Notes: generated by a model from the sequence alone, not told the origin. Numbered from the stretch's first letter, positions 17,620-27,261 are shown. The stretch: 64,000 nucleotides of DNA from Holdemanella sp. MSK.7.32 (GCF_024460475.1 NZ_JANFYN010000001.1:1-64000), one strand, 5' to 3'. Numbers and translations are program-made.

Positions 17620-18231
17620 TTACTCCCTTACTTCAGAAACAACTTGAATACCATTCATTTCCATCATTCTAAATGCGACATCATTCCAGAATGTGGCTTC
17701 ATGTATTTCTGGTATATGATAGGTTTCTGTACAGTTTTCAACCACGACAATACGATATTCATTCATATTGTGTTCATTCAACCATGTGTTTAAACTCAAT
17801 ACAAAATGAAGAACACAAAGATCTGTACAACAGCCCGTCACAATTATATCACGATAATACTTCAAATCTGAATTTAGAAACTCTTCAAATTCTGGTGCCA
17901 TAAATGTATTCGTACTGTTCTTTTTAATTACGTGTTTCACAAATGGCTTTAAAGAATCTACTACTTCAGCTTCTTCACTGCCAATTACACAATGCGTTGG
18001 AAACGAATTGAATTCACGCGTCTTCGGTGGATGTGAATCACATACAAAGACATTGTTGCAGTCTAAGCTTGTTAATAGATTTTCAATATTCTTTTCCACA
18101 TTGCCAATGACTTCATCATGTAAGGGTCCCATATTCACAAACCCTTTTATCATATCCACCACAAATACTACGGGATCATTCAATTCATTTTTTTGAATGG
18201 ATTTATAATTATTTTTTTCTAAACGTGCCAT
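17620..18231 (-). CDS. pncA: Nicotinamidase (isochorismatase-like cysteine hydrolase)
   Basis: Deamidates nicotinamide to nicotinate. The catalytic triad is visible as FVVDMIKGF (aspartate), VIKKNSTNTF (lysine) and VTGCCTDLCV (nucleophilic cysteine). CDSHPPKTREFNSFPTHC carries metal-binding residues. 203 residues, typical of the family. It is immediately upstream of pncB and downstream of the recA terminator; expression may come from partial read-through or a promoter I cannot place. Confidence 0.9.
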   Translation of the reverse strand: MARLEKNNYKSIQKNELNDPVVFVVDMIKGFVNMGPLHDEVIGNVEKNIENLLTSLDCNNVFVCDSHPPKTREFNSFPTHCVIGSEEAEVVDSLKPFVKHVIKKNSTNTFMAPEFEEFLNSDLKYYRDIIVTGCCTDLCVLHFVLSLNTWLNEHNMNEYRIVVVENCTETYHIPEIHEATFWNDVAFRMMEMNGIQVVSEVRE

Positions 18232-18248
18232 ATATACCTCTAAATGAA

Positions 18249-18276
18249 AATAAGAGTTCTACACAGAACTCTTATT
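18249..18276 (-). terminator. recA terminator
   Basis: Perfect 12-bp stem AATAAGAGTTCT / AGAACTCTTATT with a four-base loop, overlapping the recA stop codon and followed on the minus strand by TTTTCATTT. Confidence 0.8.
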
Positions 18277-19288
18277 CTTCAACTTCTTTGTTTGTTTTAA
18301 ATTCCTTTAATTTTTCTTCAAGCATTGATTTGAATTCTGGATTTGCCTTAATGTAAGCTTTGGCAGCCTCTTTACCCTGACCGATTTTTTCTCCTTCATA
18401 ACTGAACCATGCCCCTGCTTTTTTTACAATATTGGCATCGACACATAAATCTAATAGTTCACTAATGTAAGAAATTCCTTCGCCATACATAATTTCTAAT
18501 ACAGCAGACTTAAATGGAGGTGCTACCTTATTCTTAACAATTTTAACTTTTACTTTGTTTCCAACAATATCTGTACCATTTTTAATGGTATCCGCCTTAC
18601 GAATATCCACACGAACAGAAGAGTAGAATTTTAATGCACGGCCACCCGGAGTTGTTTCTGGATTTCCATAAATAACACCTACTTTTTCACGAAGCTGGTT
18701 GATAAAAATAGCTGTACAATCATTTTGGTTCATTGCTCCGGCAAGCTTACGCATTGCCTTTGACATCATACGAGCTTGTAATCCAACTTGATTATCTCCC
18801 ATTTCACCATCTAATTCAGCTTGTGGAACTAAAGCTGCAACACTGTCCACGACAACCAAATCAACAGCTCCACTTTCAACAAGCATCAACATAATGTCTA
18901 AACCTTGTTCCCCAGAATCTGGCTGAGATAAAATCAACTCATCAATGTTGACACCTAAATTTTTCGCATATACTGGATCGATTGCGTTTTCCGCATCAAT
19001 AAAGGCTGCACGACCACCCTTTTTTTGAACTTCTGCAACAGCATGTAAAGCAAGTGTTGTTTTACCACTTGATTCTGGACCAAAGATTTCAATAATTCTT
19101 CCCTTTGGATATCCACCGATACCTAAAGCATCATCCAATAATAAACTTCCAGAAGGAATGGGTTCAATATCTACGGCTGCTCTATCCCCTAATTTCATGA
19201 CAGAACCTTTACCATATTCCCTTTCGATTTCTGTTAGTACATCACTTAAAAGTTTATCTTTATTTGTTTCTACTTTTTCTTTTGGCAT
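18272..19288 (-). CDS. recA: RecA recombinase
   Basis: Forms ATP-dependent filaments on single-stranded DNA for homologous recombination and SOS induction. Walker A is GPESSGKTT at residues 70-78; the conserved [11 protein letters not shown] differs from the usual [19 protein letters not shown] is Walker B; and L2 is near [10 protein letters not shown] use the ATG at 19288 because it has an AAAGGAGA site and gives the standard N-terminus; an ATG 16 codons upstream lies inside cinA. 338 residues. It is the last gene of a rodZ-pgsA-cinA-recA operon. Confidence 0.97.
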   Translation of the reverse strand: MPKEKVETNKDKLLSDVLTEIEREYGKGSVMKLGDRAAVDIEPIPSGSLLLDDALGIGGYPKGRIIEIFGPESSGKTTLALHAVAEVQKKGGRAAFIDAENAIDPVYAKNLGVNIDELILSQPDSGEQGLDIMLMLVESGAVDLVVVDSVAALVPQAELDGEMGDNQVGLQARMMSKAMRKLAGAMNQNDCTAIFINQLREKVGVIYGNPETTPGGRALKFYSSVRVDIRKADTIKNGTDIVGNKVKVKIVKNKVAPPFKSAVLEIMYGEGISYISELLDLCVDANIVKKAGAWFSYEGEKIGQGKEAAKAYIKANPEFKSMLEEKLKEFKTNKEVEE

Positions 19289-19764
19289 ATATTCTCCTTT
19301 TGAATTGTTTGTATCAATATATCTATCATTTGACAAACAACATGCTCTCTTACATCATTTCTAGATAGACCTGTACATTGAAAACCATATACACGAACCG
19401 CTTTTTTAGAAGCAATAGCACAATAGACTCTTCCTGCTGGTTTTTCTTCCCAAGCACTCGGACCTGCGTTGCCCGTAAAAGACACACAATAATCCACATC
19501 CATAATTTCTCTTGTGTTTTTGGCCATGGCATAGGCACACTCTTCACTAATTACACCATATTTTTGAATTAAATTCACATCCACATGAGCTAATACACTT
19601 TTCATTGGTGTAAAATAAGTCACTAAACCACCTTTTAAAATAGCACTTGCCCCAGGAATTGAAGCAATCGTACTCGTAAATAGGCCAGCCGTTAGACTTT
19701 CACAGCTAGAAATAGTCAAATGATTTTCTGTACATAAAGAAACAAGTTGTTTTGCCTCAGTCAT
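19270..19764 (-). CDS. cinA: CinA C-terminal domain protein (NMN amidohydrolase, PncC-like)
   Basis: Deamidates nicotinamide mononucleotide back to nicotinate mononucleotide, a step of the pyridine nucleotide cycle. Only the CinA C-terminal domain is present (164 residues): [23 protein letters not shown] is cut here to its key motif SCESLTAG, followed by [12 protein letters not shown] and SFTGNAGPS. The start ATG overlaps the pgsA stop as TAATG, and the end overlaps the recA start by 19 bases. The N-terminal molybdopterin-like domain of full CinA is missing, as in many stand-alone PncC proteins. Confidence 0.9.
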   Translation of the reverse strand: MTEAKQLVSLCTENHLTISSCESLTAGLFTSTIASIPGASAILKGGLVTYFTPMKSVLAHVDVNLIQKYGVISEECAYAMAKNTREIMDVDYCVSFTGNAGPSAWEEKPAGRVYCAIASKKAVRVYGFQCTGLSRNDVREHVVCQMIDILIQTIQKENICQKKK

Positions 19765-20351
19765 TACATAGTCTCCAAAACGTATTTTTTCAATTGGTTG
19801 AAATAAATCCATCCACTATATAAAGAAGCCACTGTTGCTGCCCACAACAATATTTGGTCCATACAAATACCCATATAGACAAACGGCCAATCTTTCAATA
19901 ACAAGAATACAAGTGCAAACATTTGTAGTACTGTCTTTAGTTTTCCAAAAATACCCGCACTTACAACTTCACCAGAATTAGCTGCACTCATTCGTAAGCC
20001 ATCAACAATCAAGTCTCTTGCGATCATTAGTAATACCGCAATCACATTGGCTTGATGAAAATAAACCATCAAGATCAAAACTGTGTTCACTAACATCTTA
20101 TCTGCGATAGGATCCGCAAATTTTCCAAAAGAAGTAATCCAATTGTTCTTTCTTGCTAACATTCCATCAAAGAAATCTGTAATACTCGCAACCGCAAAAA
20201 TCACAAATGCGATCACATCACGTAATGCAAGACCACTTGCTTCATCTATAACACCAATAGTCGGGTCCATACATAAATATACAGCCACAACAACAGGAAC
20301 TAATAAAATTCTAATAATTGTTAGTCTGTTCGGTATATTCATCTTGGCCAT
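19764..20351 (-). CDS. pgsA: CDP-diacylglycerol--glycerol-3-phosphate 3-phosphatidyltransferase
   Basis: Membrane enzyme making phosphatidylglycerophosphate. It starts MAKMNIPNRLTIIRILLVP, typical of PgsA, and contains the CDP-alcohol transferase signature, seen here as SITDFFDGMLARK...FGKFADPIADK with the required aspartates. Several hydrophobic helices follow. 195 residues. The start lies inside the end of the rodZ-like gene with a GAGG site nine bases upstream. The pgsA-cinA-recA order is widely conserved in Bacillota. Confidence 0.94.
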   Translation of the reverse strand: MAKMNIPNRLTIIRILLVPVVVAVYLCMDPTIGVIDEASGLALRDVIAFVIFAVASITDFFDGMLARKNNWITSFGKFADPIADKMLVNTVLILMVYFHQANVIAVLLMIARDLIVDGLRMSAANSGEVVSAGIFGKLKTVLQMFALVFLLLKDWPFVYMGICMDQILLWAATVASLYSGWIYFNQLKKYVLETM

Positions 20352-21396
20352 AAGTTACATCCTCCCCTTGTGCATATAGATTTTCATCTGTGTAACCATA
20401 ATCATAATCGTAATCATAGTCACTATCCTCATATTCAGTTTCATCTTCTTCAACAGGTTTTTGGTATCCCTTACCAATTTGTAGTGTGATAACGGCAGGC
20501 TCACCCTGCTTCCAACCTTCTTTATCAAAAGAAATTTCTTTTCCATCAATAGAAATACTGTTATCTGAATATGTCTCAATACTAATTTCAAAAGTACAAT
20601 CATCGGATAATTCTAAGCTCTGATTGAATGTACCCGTATATACTTTTGAAGTATCATTGATTGTTTCATCATTCTTTTTCAAAGTAATTTTTGTCTTTGT
20701 CGGTAACGTAATACTTAAATCCAATGTTTTTACATCCGATTGAATATTCGAAAGCTGAAATGCGTTGGTTTCACCGCTAATTTTATCAACAACTAAAGAC
20801 TGAGCCTCTTTAGCTTTTTTACGCTGGTTTGCGAGTTTATTTGTCTCCTGTTCCTTTTTAGACAATTGCTCTTCACGAAGCTCTTGCTGCGTTGCTAGTT
20901 TTTGATTTGAAATCGAACGCAATCCCACATTGATCAAGGATAAAACTCCCAATCCAATGATTCCAATCAGGACAAGCATTTTGATGATCTTCGTCTGGTT
21001 TGCGTTCAATGAAGAACTTGTTCTACTGACATGTTTTTGAAACCATCCTAAAGATGATTTTTTCTTTTTCTTAGTCGTCTTTTTTGTCTTTTGAACACTC
21101 GCCATTTGTTCAACCATACGCCTTTGTGCCATAGTTAAAGCCATGTCTCTTTGATGCGCAAATTCATTGACATCCACATCAACTTCATCTGAAATGGCCT
21201 GCCAATTTACGCCAATCGCATCCGAATAGGCATGCACAAAATAGCGAACGAAAGATAGGTCATCGGAGAAAACATCAAGGTTGTGTTCTTCGATTGCTTG
21301 TATATATTGAGGCGCTAAACGCGTCTGATTTGAAACATCCTGAATGGAAAGTTTTAGATTTGTTCGACGTTCTTTTAAGATGTGATAATAAGCCAC
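20311..21396 (-). CDS. RodZ-like helix-turn-helix membrane protein
   Basis: Cell-shape protein linking MreB to the elongation machinery. The N-terminal HTH_25 domain (residues 1-75, LKERRTNLKLSIQDVSNQTR...) is followed by a lysine-rich cytoplasmic linker (KKTTKKKKKSS), one membrane helix (IKMLVLIGIIGLGVLSLINV), a coiled region rich in E, Q and K, and a C-terminal extracellular DUF4115-like beta domain. The end is strongly acidic with D-Y repeats. It is the first gene of the operon leading to recA and is divergent from the NYN-domain gene. Confidence 0.87.
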   Translation of the reverse strand: MAYYHILKERRTNLKLSIQDVSNQTRLAPQYIQAIEEHNLDVFSDDLSFVRYFVHAYSDAIGVNWQAISDEVDVDVNEFAHQRDMALTMAQRRMVEQMASVQKTKKTTKKKKKSSLGWFQKHVSRTSSSLNANQTKIIKMLVLIGIIGLGVLSLINVGLRSISNQKLATQQELREEQLSKKEQETNKLANQRKKAKEAQSLVVDKISGETNAFQLSNIQSDVKTLDLSITLPTKTKITLKKNDETINDTSKVYTGTFNQSLELSDDCTFEISIETYSDNSISIDGKEISFDKEGWKQGEPAVITLQIGKGYQKPVEEDETEYEDSDYDYDYDYGYTDENLYAQGEDVTYGQDEYTEQTNNY

Positions 21397-21483
21397 TAAA
21401 ACTCCCCCTTTGAAGTTTATTATAACAAATTCAAAGCAAGAATACCACGATGTGCTATAATTATTTACGAAAGGATGAATGAA

Positions 21484-22236
21484 ATGTCACAACTTAATTT
21501 TTCAATTGGAACATTTTCTCAATGCATGAGTTTCTCTCCACAAAATATTAAAATCGATAATTTTGAAGACTACACACTCTATTGTATTGACTGTGAAAAT
21601 GTTCAACAATTTGACACAAACACGCTAAAAGCCACAAGTCCTAGCGTCTTCTTTTTCTTTGGAAACTTTGAAAAAATAGGGCAAAAGTGCTGGCAGCAAA
21701 TCTTTGCGATTGCGAAGGATTTCCCAAATTCTTATTGTTTCAATACACACCAAAGCCAAAAGAATTTTGCGGACATCTATTGCGCTACTTTACTTGGACA
21801 AATTGTTGCCAATATAGTCCCTAAAAAAATTCTTCTTGTCACAAATGATCAAGGATTTCAAGGTATTAAACAAGCCTTGTTGTTCCAAGGAAAAGATATC
21901 GACATTGAAATCTTACAGACAAGAGACCCGTTCTTGTTGCCTTTAAAGGAAGAAGCGCCTAAGTCTCAACCAAAACAGACACAAAAGCAAAAGAAACAAA
22001 CAAATACCTCAAAGCCAAATGAAGCAAGTGATGAAGAGGTAATAGAAGCCTTAAAAAAATATCCAAAAATCAATACCCGCTATGCATCTATTGATGATTT
22101 AAGTAAGTATTTAATGCCCATCTTAGCAAACAAACAAAAGAAGTGTAAACTTTCCAAATGGATTGAGAGTGACTACGCAAAAAAAGTTGGGCGCTTTAAA
22201 AAAGACTCGAAAGGAAAATATTATAAATTAAAATGA
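21484..22236 (+). CDS. PIN/NYN-like domain protein
   Basis: Residues 1-145 resemble a NYN/PIN ribonuclease-type fold: YCIDCENVQQF, DIYCATLLGQIV and LLVTNDQGFQGIKQALLFQG carry acidic residues at the expected metal-binding places. A linker rich in K, Q and P (about residues 155-185) leads to a C-terminal 60-residue basic domain of the LOTUS/OST-HTH style (ALKKYPKINTRYASIDDL...GRFKKDSKGKYYKL). It could act on RNA. The ATG at 21484 is chosen because AAAGGATG would be too close to the ATG at 21475. A TATAAT at 21456 is a likely -10. Confidence 0.65.
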   Translation: MSQLNFSIGTFSQCMSFSPQNIKIDNFEDYTLYCIDCENVQQFDTNTLKATSPSVFFFFGNFEKIGQKCWQQIFAIAKDFPNSYCFNTHQSQKNFADIYCATLLGQIVANIVPKKILLVTNDQGFQGIKQALLFQGKDIDIEILQTRDPFLLPLKEEAPKSQPKQTQKQKKQTNTSKPNEASDEEVIEALKKYPKINTRYASIDDLSKYLMPILANKQKKCKLSKWIESDYAKKVGRFKKDSKGKYYKLK

Positions 22237-22727
22237 TAAAAACAATATATTTAGCTGGAGGCTGCTTTTGGGGTGTGCAGCACTATTTCGATCAGTTTGA
22301 TGGCATCTTAAATACAACTGTTGGTTATGCAAATGGTAAAACGCAAAATCCCAAATATAAAGATGTGAAAGCAGGACTTACAGGTCATGCAGAAACATTA
22401 GAAATCCAATATGATGACAACGTGATTTCACTTTCTAAGATTTTAGACTTATACTTTGACATTATTGATCCAGTATCCGTCAATCAACAAGGAGAAGATA
22501 TTGGCATTTCCTATCGGACAGGCATTTATTATTTGGATGAGACCGATCTAAAAACAATCCAAACGAAATACAAAGAAATTCAAGAGAAATATGATTTAGC
22601 TCTAGCGGTCGAAGTTGAACCATTAAGAAACTTTTTTAACGCAGAAGAATACCATCAAAAATACCTGGATAAAAATCCAGGTGCCTATTGTCACATTCCT
22701 GCATCAAAATTTAAGAAGGGACTTTAA
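22233..22727 (+). CDS. msrA: Peptide methionine (S)-S-oxide reductase
   Basis: Repairs oxidised methionine. It begins IKTIYLAGGCFWGVQHYFDQ with the catalytic cysteine in GGCFWG; TVGYANGKTQNPKY, TGHAETLEI and DPVSVNQQGEDIGISYRTG are family hallmarks. 164 residues, with no fused MsrB. It overlaps the upstream NYN gene by ATGA and converges with the next gene with a 4-base overlap of coding ends. Confidence 0.96.
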   Translation: MIKTIYLAGGCFWGVQHYFDQFDGILNTTVGYANGKTQNPKYKDVKAGLTGHAETLEIQYDDNVISLSKILDLYFDIIDPVSVNQQGEDIGISYRTGIYYLDETDLKTIQTKYKEIQEKYDLALAVEVEPLRNFFNAEEYHQKYLDKNPGAYCHIPASKFKKGL

Positions 22728-22743
22728 TTAGCCCCTTCTTTTA
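22713..22743. terminator. Bidirectional terminator at the msrA/flavoprotein convergence
   Basis: Stem AAGAAGGG / CCCTTCTT straddling both stop codons, with T-runs on each side. Confidence 0.75.
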
Positions 22744-23947
22744 TTGTGCTTCCCGCAACATATCCTGTTGTCCAGGCAATCTGTAAATTGTATCCTCCCG
22801 TTTGCGCATCCAAATCCAATACTTCACCCACAAACTTTAAGCCTTTAATTTTCTTAGACTCCATTGTCTGAGGCTGAATCTGATTTGTCTTGATTCCACC
22901 TACAGTTATCATAGCCTGATCAAATCCGGCAAAACTAGACACTTCAAAATCTAAACATTTCAATAATTCACTAATACTTCTTCTCTGTACTTTTGTTGTT
23001 TCATTGGCTTTTAAAGAATCATCAATATTTAAACGATCCATGATATATTGTACCAATCTCTTAGGAATCATCATTTCAAGTATGTGATTCAATTGTTTAT
23101 TTGAAGAACGATTCATTCTTTCTAGTAAAAATGCATCCACTTCATCAATTGATTTATCTGGAATTAAATCAAATATGATTTTGTCAGGTTCTTTATGAAT
23201 CACATAGCTTGACATGGCCAAAATACCTGGTCCACTAAATCCTTCATGCGTAAACAAAATGTCTCCCAATTGTTTATATAAAACTTTTTTATCTTTCTTT
23301 ACTTGAATACCCACATTCTGCAAAGAAAGACCCGCTAAATCAAAGTTTTCTTTTGTCCGCAAAGAAACCAATCCAGGATATAAATCACTGACTTTGATAT
23401 CTAATGTATTCGCCCATTTATATCCATCGCCACTACTTCCAGTCGACACAAAAGACTTTCCACCTGTCGCAACAATTACTACATCAAACGAATACAAACC
23501 TTTATCTGTTTTGATTCCAACAACTTTATCTTCTTCAACCATTAAATCTGTACATGCTTCATCCATATGTAGAATCACATTGTTTTTGCGTAATAATTCC
23601 ACAAACAATAAAACAACATCCTGACTTGAATTCGAACCAGGAAACATACGCCCATGGTCTTCTTCAATGGTAGGTAAACCATTGGATTTTAAAAATTGGA
23701 TCATATCCAAATTAGAGAATTGTGAGAAAGGACTATATAGAAATTTTTCATTATGCACAATATGCTTGAAAAATTCATCCTTTGAACAACTGTTTGTAAC
23801 GTTACAACGTCCATGTCCTGTAAGTTGCAACTTCTTTCCTAATTGTTTATTTTTCTCAAACAACTCCACTTGGTGACCGACTAAGCTTGCGGTATAGGCA
23901 GCCATCAATCCAGATGGTCCTCCACCAATCACGCATACTTTTAACAT
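22724..23947 (-). CDS. FAD-dependent oxidoreductase, HI0933/BaiN family
   Basis: A 407-residue flavoprotein. The N-terminal dinucleotide motif is VCVIGGGPSGLMAAYTAS; GHGRCNVTNS is diagnostic for the HI0933-like family, as is ATGGKSFVSTGSSGDGY; the C-terminus has TVGGI and EVLDLDAQTGGYNLQIAW. Related proteins include a gut bile acid 7-dehydroxylation flavoprotein (BaiN), but that role cannot be assigned from sequence. It overlaps the upstream HAD gene by 7 bases, so the two are cotranscribed. Confidence 0.9.
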   Translation of the reverse strand: MLKVCVIGGGPSGLMAAYTASLVGHQVELFEKNKQLGKKLQLTGHGRCNVTNSCSKDEFFKHIVHNEKFLYSPFSQFSNLDMIQFLKSNGLPTIEEDHGRMFPGSNSSQDVVLLFVELLRKNNVILHMDEACTDLMVEEDKVVGIKTDKGLYSFDVVIVATGGKSFVSTGSSGDGYKWANTLDIKVSDLYPGLVSLRTKENFDLAGLSLQNVGIQVKKDKKVLYKQLGDILFTHEGFSGPGILAMSSYVIHKEPDKIIFDLIPDKSIDEVDAFLLERMNRSSNKQLNHILEMMIPKRLVQYIMDRLNIDDSLKANETTKVQRRSISELLKCLDFEVSSFAGFDQAMITVGGIKTNQIQPQTMESKKIKGLKFVGEVLDLDAQTGGYNLQIAWTTGYVAGSTIKEGAN

Positions 23948-24747
23948 AAAATCCCACTTTCTTCTAAATAAATAGCTAACCCATCATGTTCATTATCCTG
24001 TTTTGTGATGGCATTGGCGCAAGCCTTTGTATCATCCGTACCATTGATCATACAAACACCACAACCTGCTACTTTTAACATGTCATTATCGTTGGATGTA
24101 TCTCCAAAGGCCATAACATCCTTTATATCTAAATCATTTAGTTCGCATATTTTTTGTAGTCCATATCCCTTGTTGATTCTTTTATCACAAAATTCCAATA
24201 ATGTGGATTGTGTTTTAAAACCATGATAATAAGGATTTGGATGCTCTTTTACCCAAGCTTCCGCTTTAGGCATATCCTCTTCTTTCATACGGAACATGAT
24301 TTTTGCGTTTTCATGTGCATAGAAATCTTCTAATTTTACAATTTCCAATTCTTTATGCGATGTAGAAGCCGAATGAATCATCCAATCATCAATATGAACA
24401 CAACGAATCTTTCCATCCCAATATATCATTGGGTTACATTTAACAACATTCATGATTTCCATGGTTTCTTTTAGCCATTCCTTTTTCATCATAAAATAGC
24501 TATAAAATTTTTGATGCATACCATCCCAAAGTTCTGCACCATTCATCCCTACCACAAAATCAAAGTCAAAAGGTAGATTCCAATACTCTTTATTGCGTTT
24601 TAATTCATCGGCTGGACGTCCTGAGGCAATCCCAAAATAAATCCCTTTTTCATGAAGCTTGATCAAAGCTTCTTTTGTCCTCGGTGTTAATTCTTTCTTT
24701 TCATTGACTAATGTGGCATCAATGTCACAAATCACTAATTTTGTCAT
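23941..24747 (-). CDS. HAD-superfamily phosphatase, Cof type
   Basis: About 268 residues. Motif I is ICDIDATLV with the nucleophilic aspartate, motif II is IASGRP, and motif IV is VMAFGDTSNDNDMLK, the Cof-subfamily arrangement with a large C2 cap. Substrates are probably phosphosugars or flavin-type phosphates. The start ATG at 24747 overlaps the YitT stop as TGATG. Confidence 0.9.
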   Translation of the reverse strand: MTKLVICDIDATLVNEKKELTPRTKEALIKLHEKGIYFGIASGRPADELKRNKEYWNLPFDFDFVVGMNGAELWDGMHQKFYSYFMMKKEWLKETMEIMNVVKCNPMIYWDGKIRCVHIDDWMIHSASTSHKELEIVKLEDFYAHENAKIMFRMKEEDMPKAEAWVKEHPNPYYHGFKTQSTLLEFCDKRINKGYGLQKICELNDLDIKDVMAFGDTSNDNDMLKVAGCGVCMINGTDDTKACANAITKQDNEHDGLAIYLEESGILC

Positions 24748-25622
24748 CACTTTAAATCCTCCAATTCATAAGTAAATCCTTCTCCATCGACTTCATGAAC
24801 ACTATTTACAATAATAAAAGCTCTTGGATCTAACTGCATGATTTCGTGTTCTAAATTCGAATACATTTTTTGTGGAATTACAATCATCAATACAGGTTTG
24901 GATTCATTTGTATATCCACCCTTACCTTCTAAAATTGTAACACCACGCTCCATATTGTTTAATACATGATTTTTAATATCAAACCATTTATCTGAAATAA
25001 CCATACAGTTGATTGCCGTACTTGAACCAATCAAAATTGTTTTATCAATCGCAAAACCAGATGTGAATACAGATAAAACTCCAATCAAGGCTGGTTCTAC
25101 ACCATACGTAGACATTCCCAACAATACAGTTAGAGCATCAATGATCATTACTGAATTTCCTGAAGAAATATGAGTATACTTATGAATCAACAAGGCTGGA
25201 ATATCCATACCTCCAGTACTTGCGTTCACTCTAAAGCATAGACCTAAGCCAATTCCCGAAATCAATCCACAATAAATACTTGCCAACATGGGTTGCATGA
25301 CAAATGTGTCTTTGGGAAATAAAGTTGTCACATATGTTAGTAATGAGACAAAAAATGAATAACTAAATGTTGAAATCAATGATTTCAGTGCAAATGCCTT
25401 CCCCAAAAAAATTGCACCAACAACGTAGAGTCCAATCATCAATATGTTGATCAGCCATACGGATGGTACAAATGGTAATAATGGTTTTAATGCCACGGCA
25501 ACACCGGCTACGCCTCCGGTTAATGTATTATTTGGTAAAACAAAAAAAGCAACTGATATTGCCACCATAAAATTCCCTAATAAAACAACCAATACATCTT
25601 TTACATAATTTGTTTTTTTCAT
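24747..25622 (-). CDS. YitT family membrane protein
   Basis: 291 residues with five or six hydrophobic segments (VLVVLLGNFMVAISVAFFVL near the N-terminus and LINILMIGLYVVGAIFLG among others), the conserved GGVAGVA and NASTGGMDIPA stretches, and a C-terminal cytoplasmic DUF2179 domain (VTILEGKGGYTNESKPVLM). Function of the family is not known; transport is suspected. The ATG at 25622 has GGGAGG seven bases upstream and is preferred to a start seven codons earlier. Confidence 0.88.
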   Translation of the reverse strand: MKKTNYVKDVLVVLLGNFMVAISVAFFVLPNNTLTGGVAGVAVALKPLLPFVPSVWLINILMIGLYVVGAIFLGKAFALKSLISTFSYSFFVSLLTYVTTLFPKDTFVMQPMLASIYCGLISGIGLGLCFRVNASTGGMDIPALLIHKYTHISSGNSVMIIDALTVLLGMSTYGVEPALIGVLSVFTSGFAIDKTILIGSSTAINCMVISDKWFDIKNHVLNNMERGVTILEGKGGYTNESKPVLMIVIPQKMYSNLEHEIMQLDPRAFIIVNSVHEVDGEGFTYELEDLK

Positions 25623-25686
25623 AAAAGCCTCCCAAAACGACATCTATATTCTACCAAAAAAGAACTCTTTATGAAACAAAAGAAAA

Positions 25687-25704
25687 AAGCTGGAAATCCA
25701 GCTT
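25687..25704 (-). terminator. Terminator after the marR gene
   Basis: Stem AAGCTGGA / TCCAGCTT with two-base loop, then TTTTTTC on the minus strand. Confidence 0.8.
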
Positions 25705-25708
25705 ATCT

Positions 25709-26131
25709 TTACAACATTTCTTTTGCGGTTTGCGTAATCAAATCAAACAGTTCAATCACTTCTGGTTGTTTTTCATAGCCAATCTTATCAAACAACTGAT
25801 CTACGATTTCTAATATTTTCTCATGTTGAGCTTTATAAATCTTAATCATTGAATCATTTAATGTAATATAGATTTTTCGATTGTCATCCTCACTACGAAT
25901 ACGTGTAATCAACTTCTTTTTTTCCATACTTGTAAGCGTACGATTCATCTGCGATTTTTGCATGCGCATATAGTTGCATAAATCCGTTGCGGTTACATTT
26001 ATATCTTGATTTTGATATAAATAACGACAAATCATCGACTCATTGTAAGGAAGATCTGGAGTAATTCTCTCATTATTAATAACGGTTGTCATTTGAAGCC
26101 ACGCTTCTAATACTTGTTCATTCTGTTTCAT
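25709..26131 (-). CDS. MarR-family transcriptional regulator
   Basis: 140-residue winged-helix dimer. DLCNYMRMQKSQMNRTLTSM is the recognition region and KKLITRIRSEDDNRKIYITL the wing, both typical of MarR. It sits 4 bp downstream of the Ntn hydrolase gene in the same transcript, whose promoter carries a palindrome placed for repression; autoregulation is likely. Confidence 0.9.
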   Translation of the reverse strand: MKQNEQVLEAWLQMTTVINNERITPDLPYNESMICRYLYQNQDINVTATDLCNYMRMQKSQMNRTLTSMEKKKLITRIRSEDDNRKIYITLNDSMIKIYKAQHEKILEIVDQLFDKIGYEKQPEVIELFDLITQTAKEML

Positions 26132-26135
26132 AGCT

Positions 26136-27197
26136 TTATTCTAGCACAGAAATTGTGTATTTCGCATCATAATTTTGATTCACACAAACCGTTACCTTTT
26201 TATTCTTTAAATCATATACACAAGACCACTGTGTCTTTGAGATTTTTCCCTGATTATTCTTATGTTCATCTTGTGAACAATCGGATAGAAGCTGCATAGC
26301 CTCACGATTGGATAGTTTTCCATTTGTGGAACTTAATTTTTCATCAATAATTTGGTAGCGGTCTTGACCAAAATTAAATTCTGCATCTGGATTTGTAAGT
26401 AAGAAATTCGTAGCACACTGATAATTCTTATCCGGATATACAACCTTCATTTCATTATCCACATATTCTACGACAACACTCTTTCCAGAAGCATCACAAA
26501 TTTGGAAGTGATAACAACTATTCGCACTTGAATGCATGTCATGAGAAGATAATAATTCTAACGCTTCATCCACATTCTTTGCCTTATCTAACATCATTCG
26601 AATGGCTGTTGTTGTTGTGATATCCACCTTTTTTGTATTCTGATTTGTTGGTTTTGTATCAATCAACAATACACCAACCGCTAATCCTTTTTCATTCATG
26701 CCATCTAATGGTGCATAAGGTGCTGCCAAAGTCACTAATGAATCCTTTAATGTATCTGGTAAATATTTTTCATTATATCCTACAAAGCCTAAATTCACCA
26801 TAGATACAGAGGCATACCCATTTTTAGGTTTCGTCTTCACTAATACACTTGGCGAATAATCCATATCAAAGTTGCGTCCAAACAGATATCCTGAATCTTT
26901 ATTTTGTGCAATAAATGTAGAACAACCTAAATCTGGAATCTTAATACTTAATGGTAACCCCTTCATTACATGATTCACCACAAATTCAACAAGCTCTTTA
27001 TCATTGCTTGCACCTTTTTCTAAAAACTCATCCAATCCATAATCCGCACTATAATCCATTGTATACATTGGATAAGCATCAATTTTTTTTAATGATTTTA
27101 ATGAGCTATATTCATTGTGAAACAAACAAACAATTCCTATTCCACAAATCAATAATAAACATAATATAGTAATTCCTATTTTCTTTAATAATTTCAT
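26136..27197 (-). CDS. Secreted or membrane-anchored Ntn-type amide hydrolase (choloylglycine hydrolase/NAAA-like)
   Basis: 353 residues. An N-terminal membrane helix (ITILCLLLICGIGIVCLF) anchors or exports it. The core looks like linear amide C-N hydrolases: LGCSTFIAQN offers the nucleophilic cysteine after processing, GRNFDMDYSP is the matching substrate-pocket motif, and DGMNEKGLAVGVL is also conserved. Family members cleave bile salt, penicillin V or N-acyl amide bonds. Being upstream of a MarR regulator suggests induction by a small aromatic or amphipathic compound. Which amide it cleaves cannot be told. Confidence 0.8.
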   Translation of the reverse strand: MKLLKKIGITILCLLLICGIGIVCLFHNEYSSLKSLKKIDAYPMYTMDYSADYGLDEFLEKGASNDKELVEFVVNHVMKGLPLSIKIPDLGCSTFIAQNKDSGYLFGRNFDMDYSPSVLVKTKPKNGYASVSMVNLGFVGYNEKYLPDTLKDSLVTLAAPYAPLDGMNEKGLAVGVLLIDTKPTNQNTKKVDITTTTAIRMMLDKAKNVDEALELLSSHDMHSSANSCYHFQICDASGKSVVVEYVDNEMKVVYPDKNYQCATNFLLTNPDAEFNFGQDRYQIIDEKLSSTNGKLSNREAMQLLSDCSQDEHKNNQGKISKTQWSCVYDLKNKKVTVCVNQNYDAKYTISVLE

Positions 27198-27208
27198 ACA
27201 TACTCCTT

Positions 27209-27259
27209 TAGTTCATTTAGTGAACTATTAAAGTATACAATATTAGTTTACATTGTCAA
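27209..27259 (-). promoter_or_regulatory. Promoter and MarR-type operator for the Ntn hydrolase operon
   Basis: On the minus strand a perfect -35 TTGACA (27259-27254) and -10 TATACT (27237-27232) are 16 bp apart. Immediately downstream lies the palindrome TAGTTCA-TTTAG-TGAACTA (27209-27227), well placed to block transcription. Confidence 0.8.
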
Positions 27260-27261
27260 CC

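Noticed and set aside
18272..19288. RecA with DAENA in place of DAEHA as a defective protein
   Set aside because: All catalytic and DNA-binding motifs are otherwise intact; the residue varies in natural RecA proteins.
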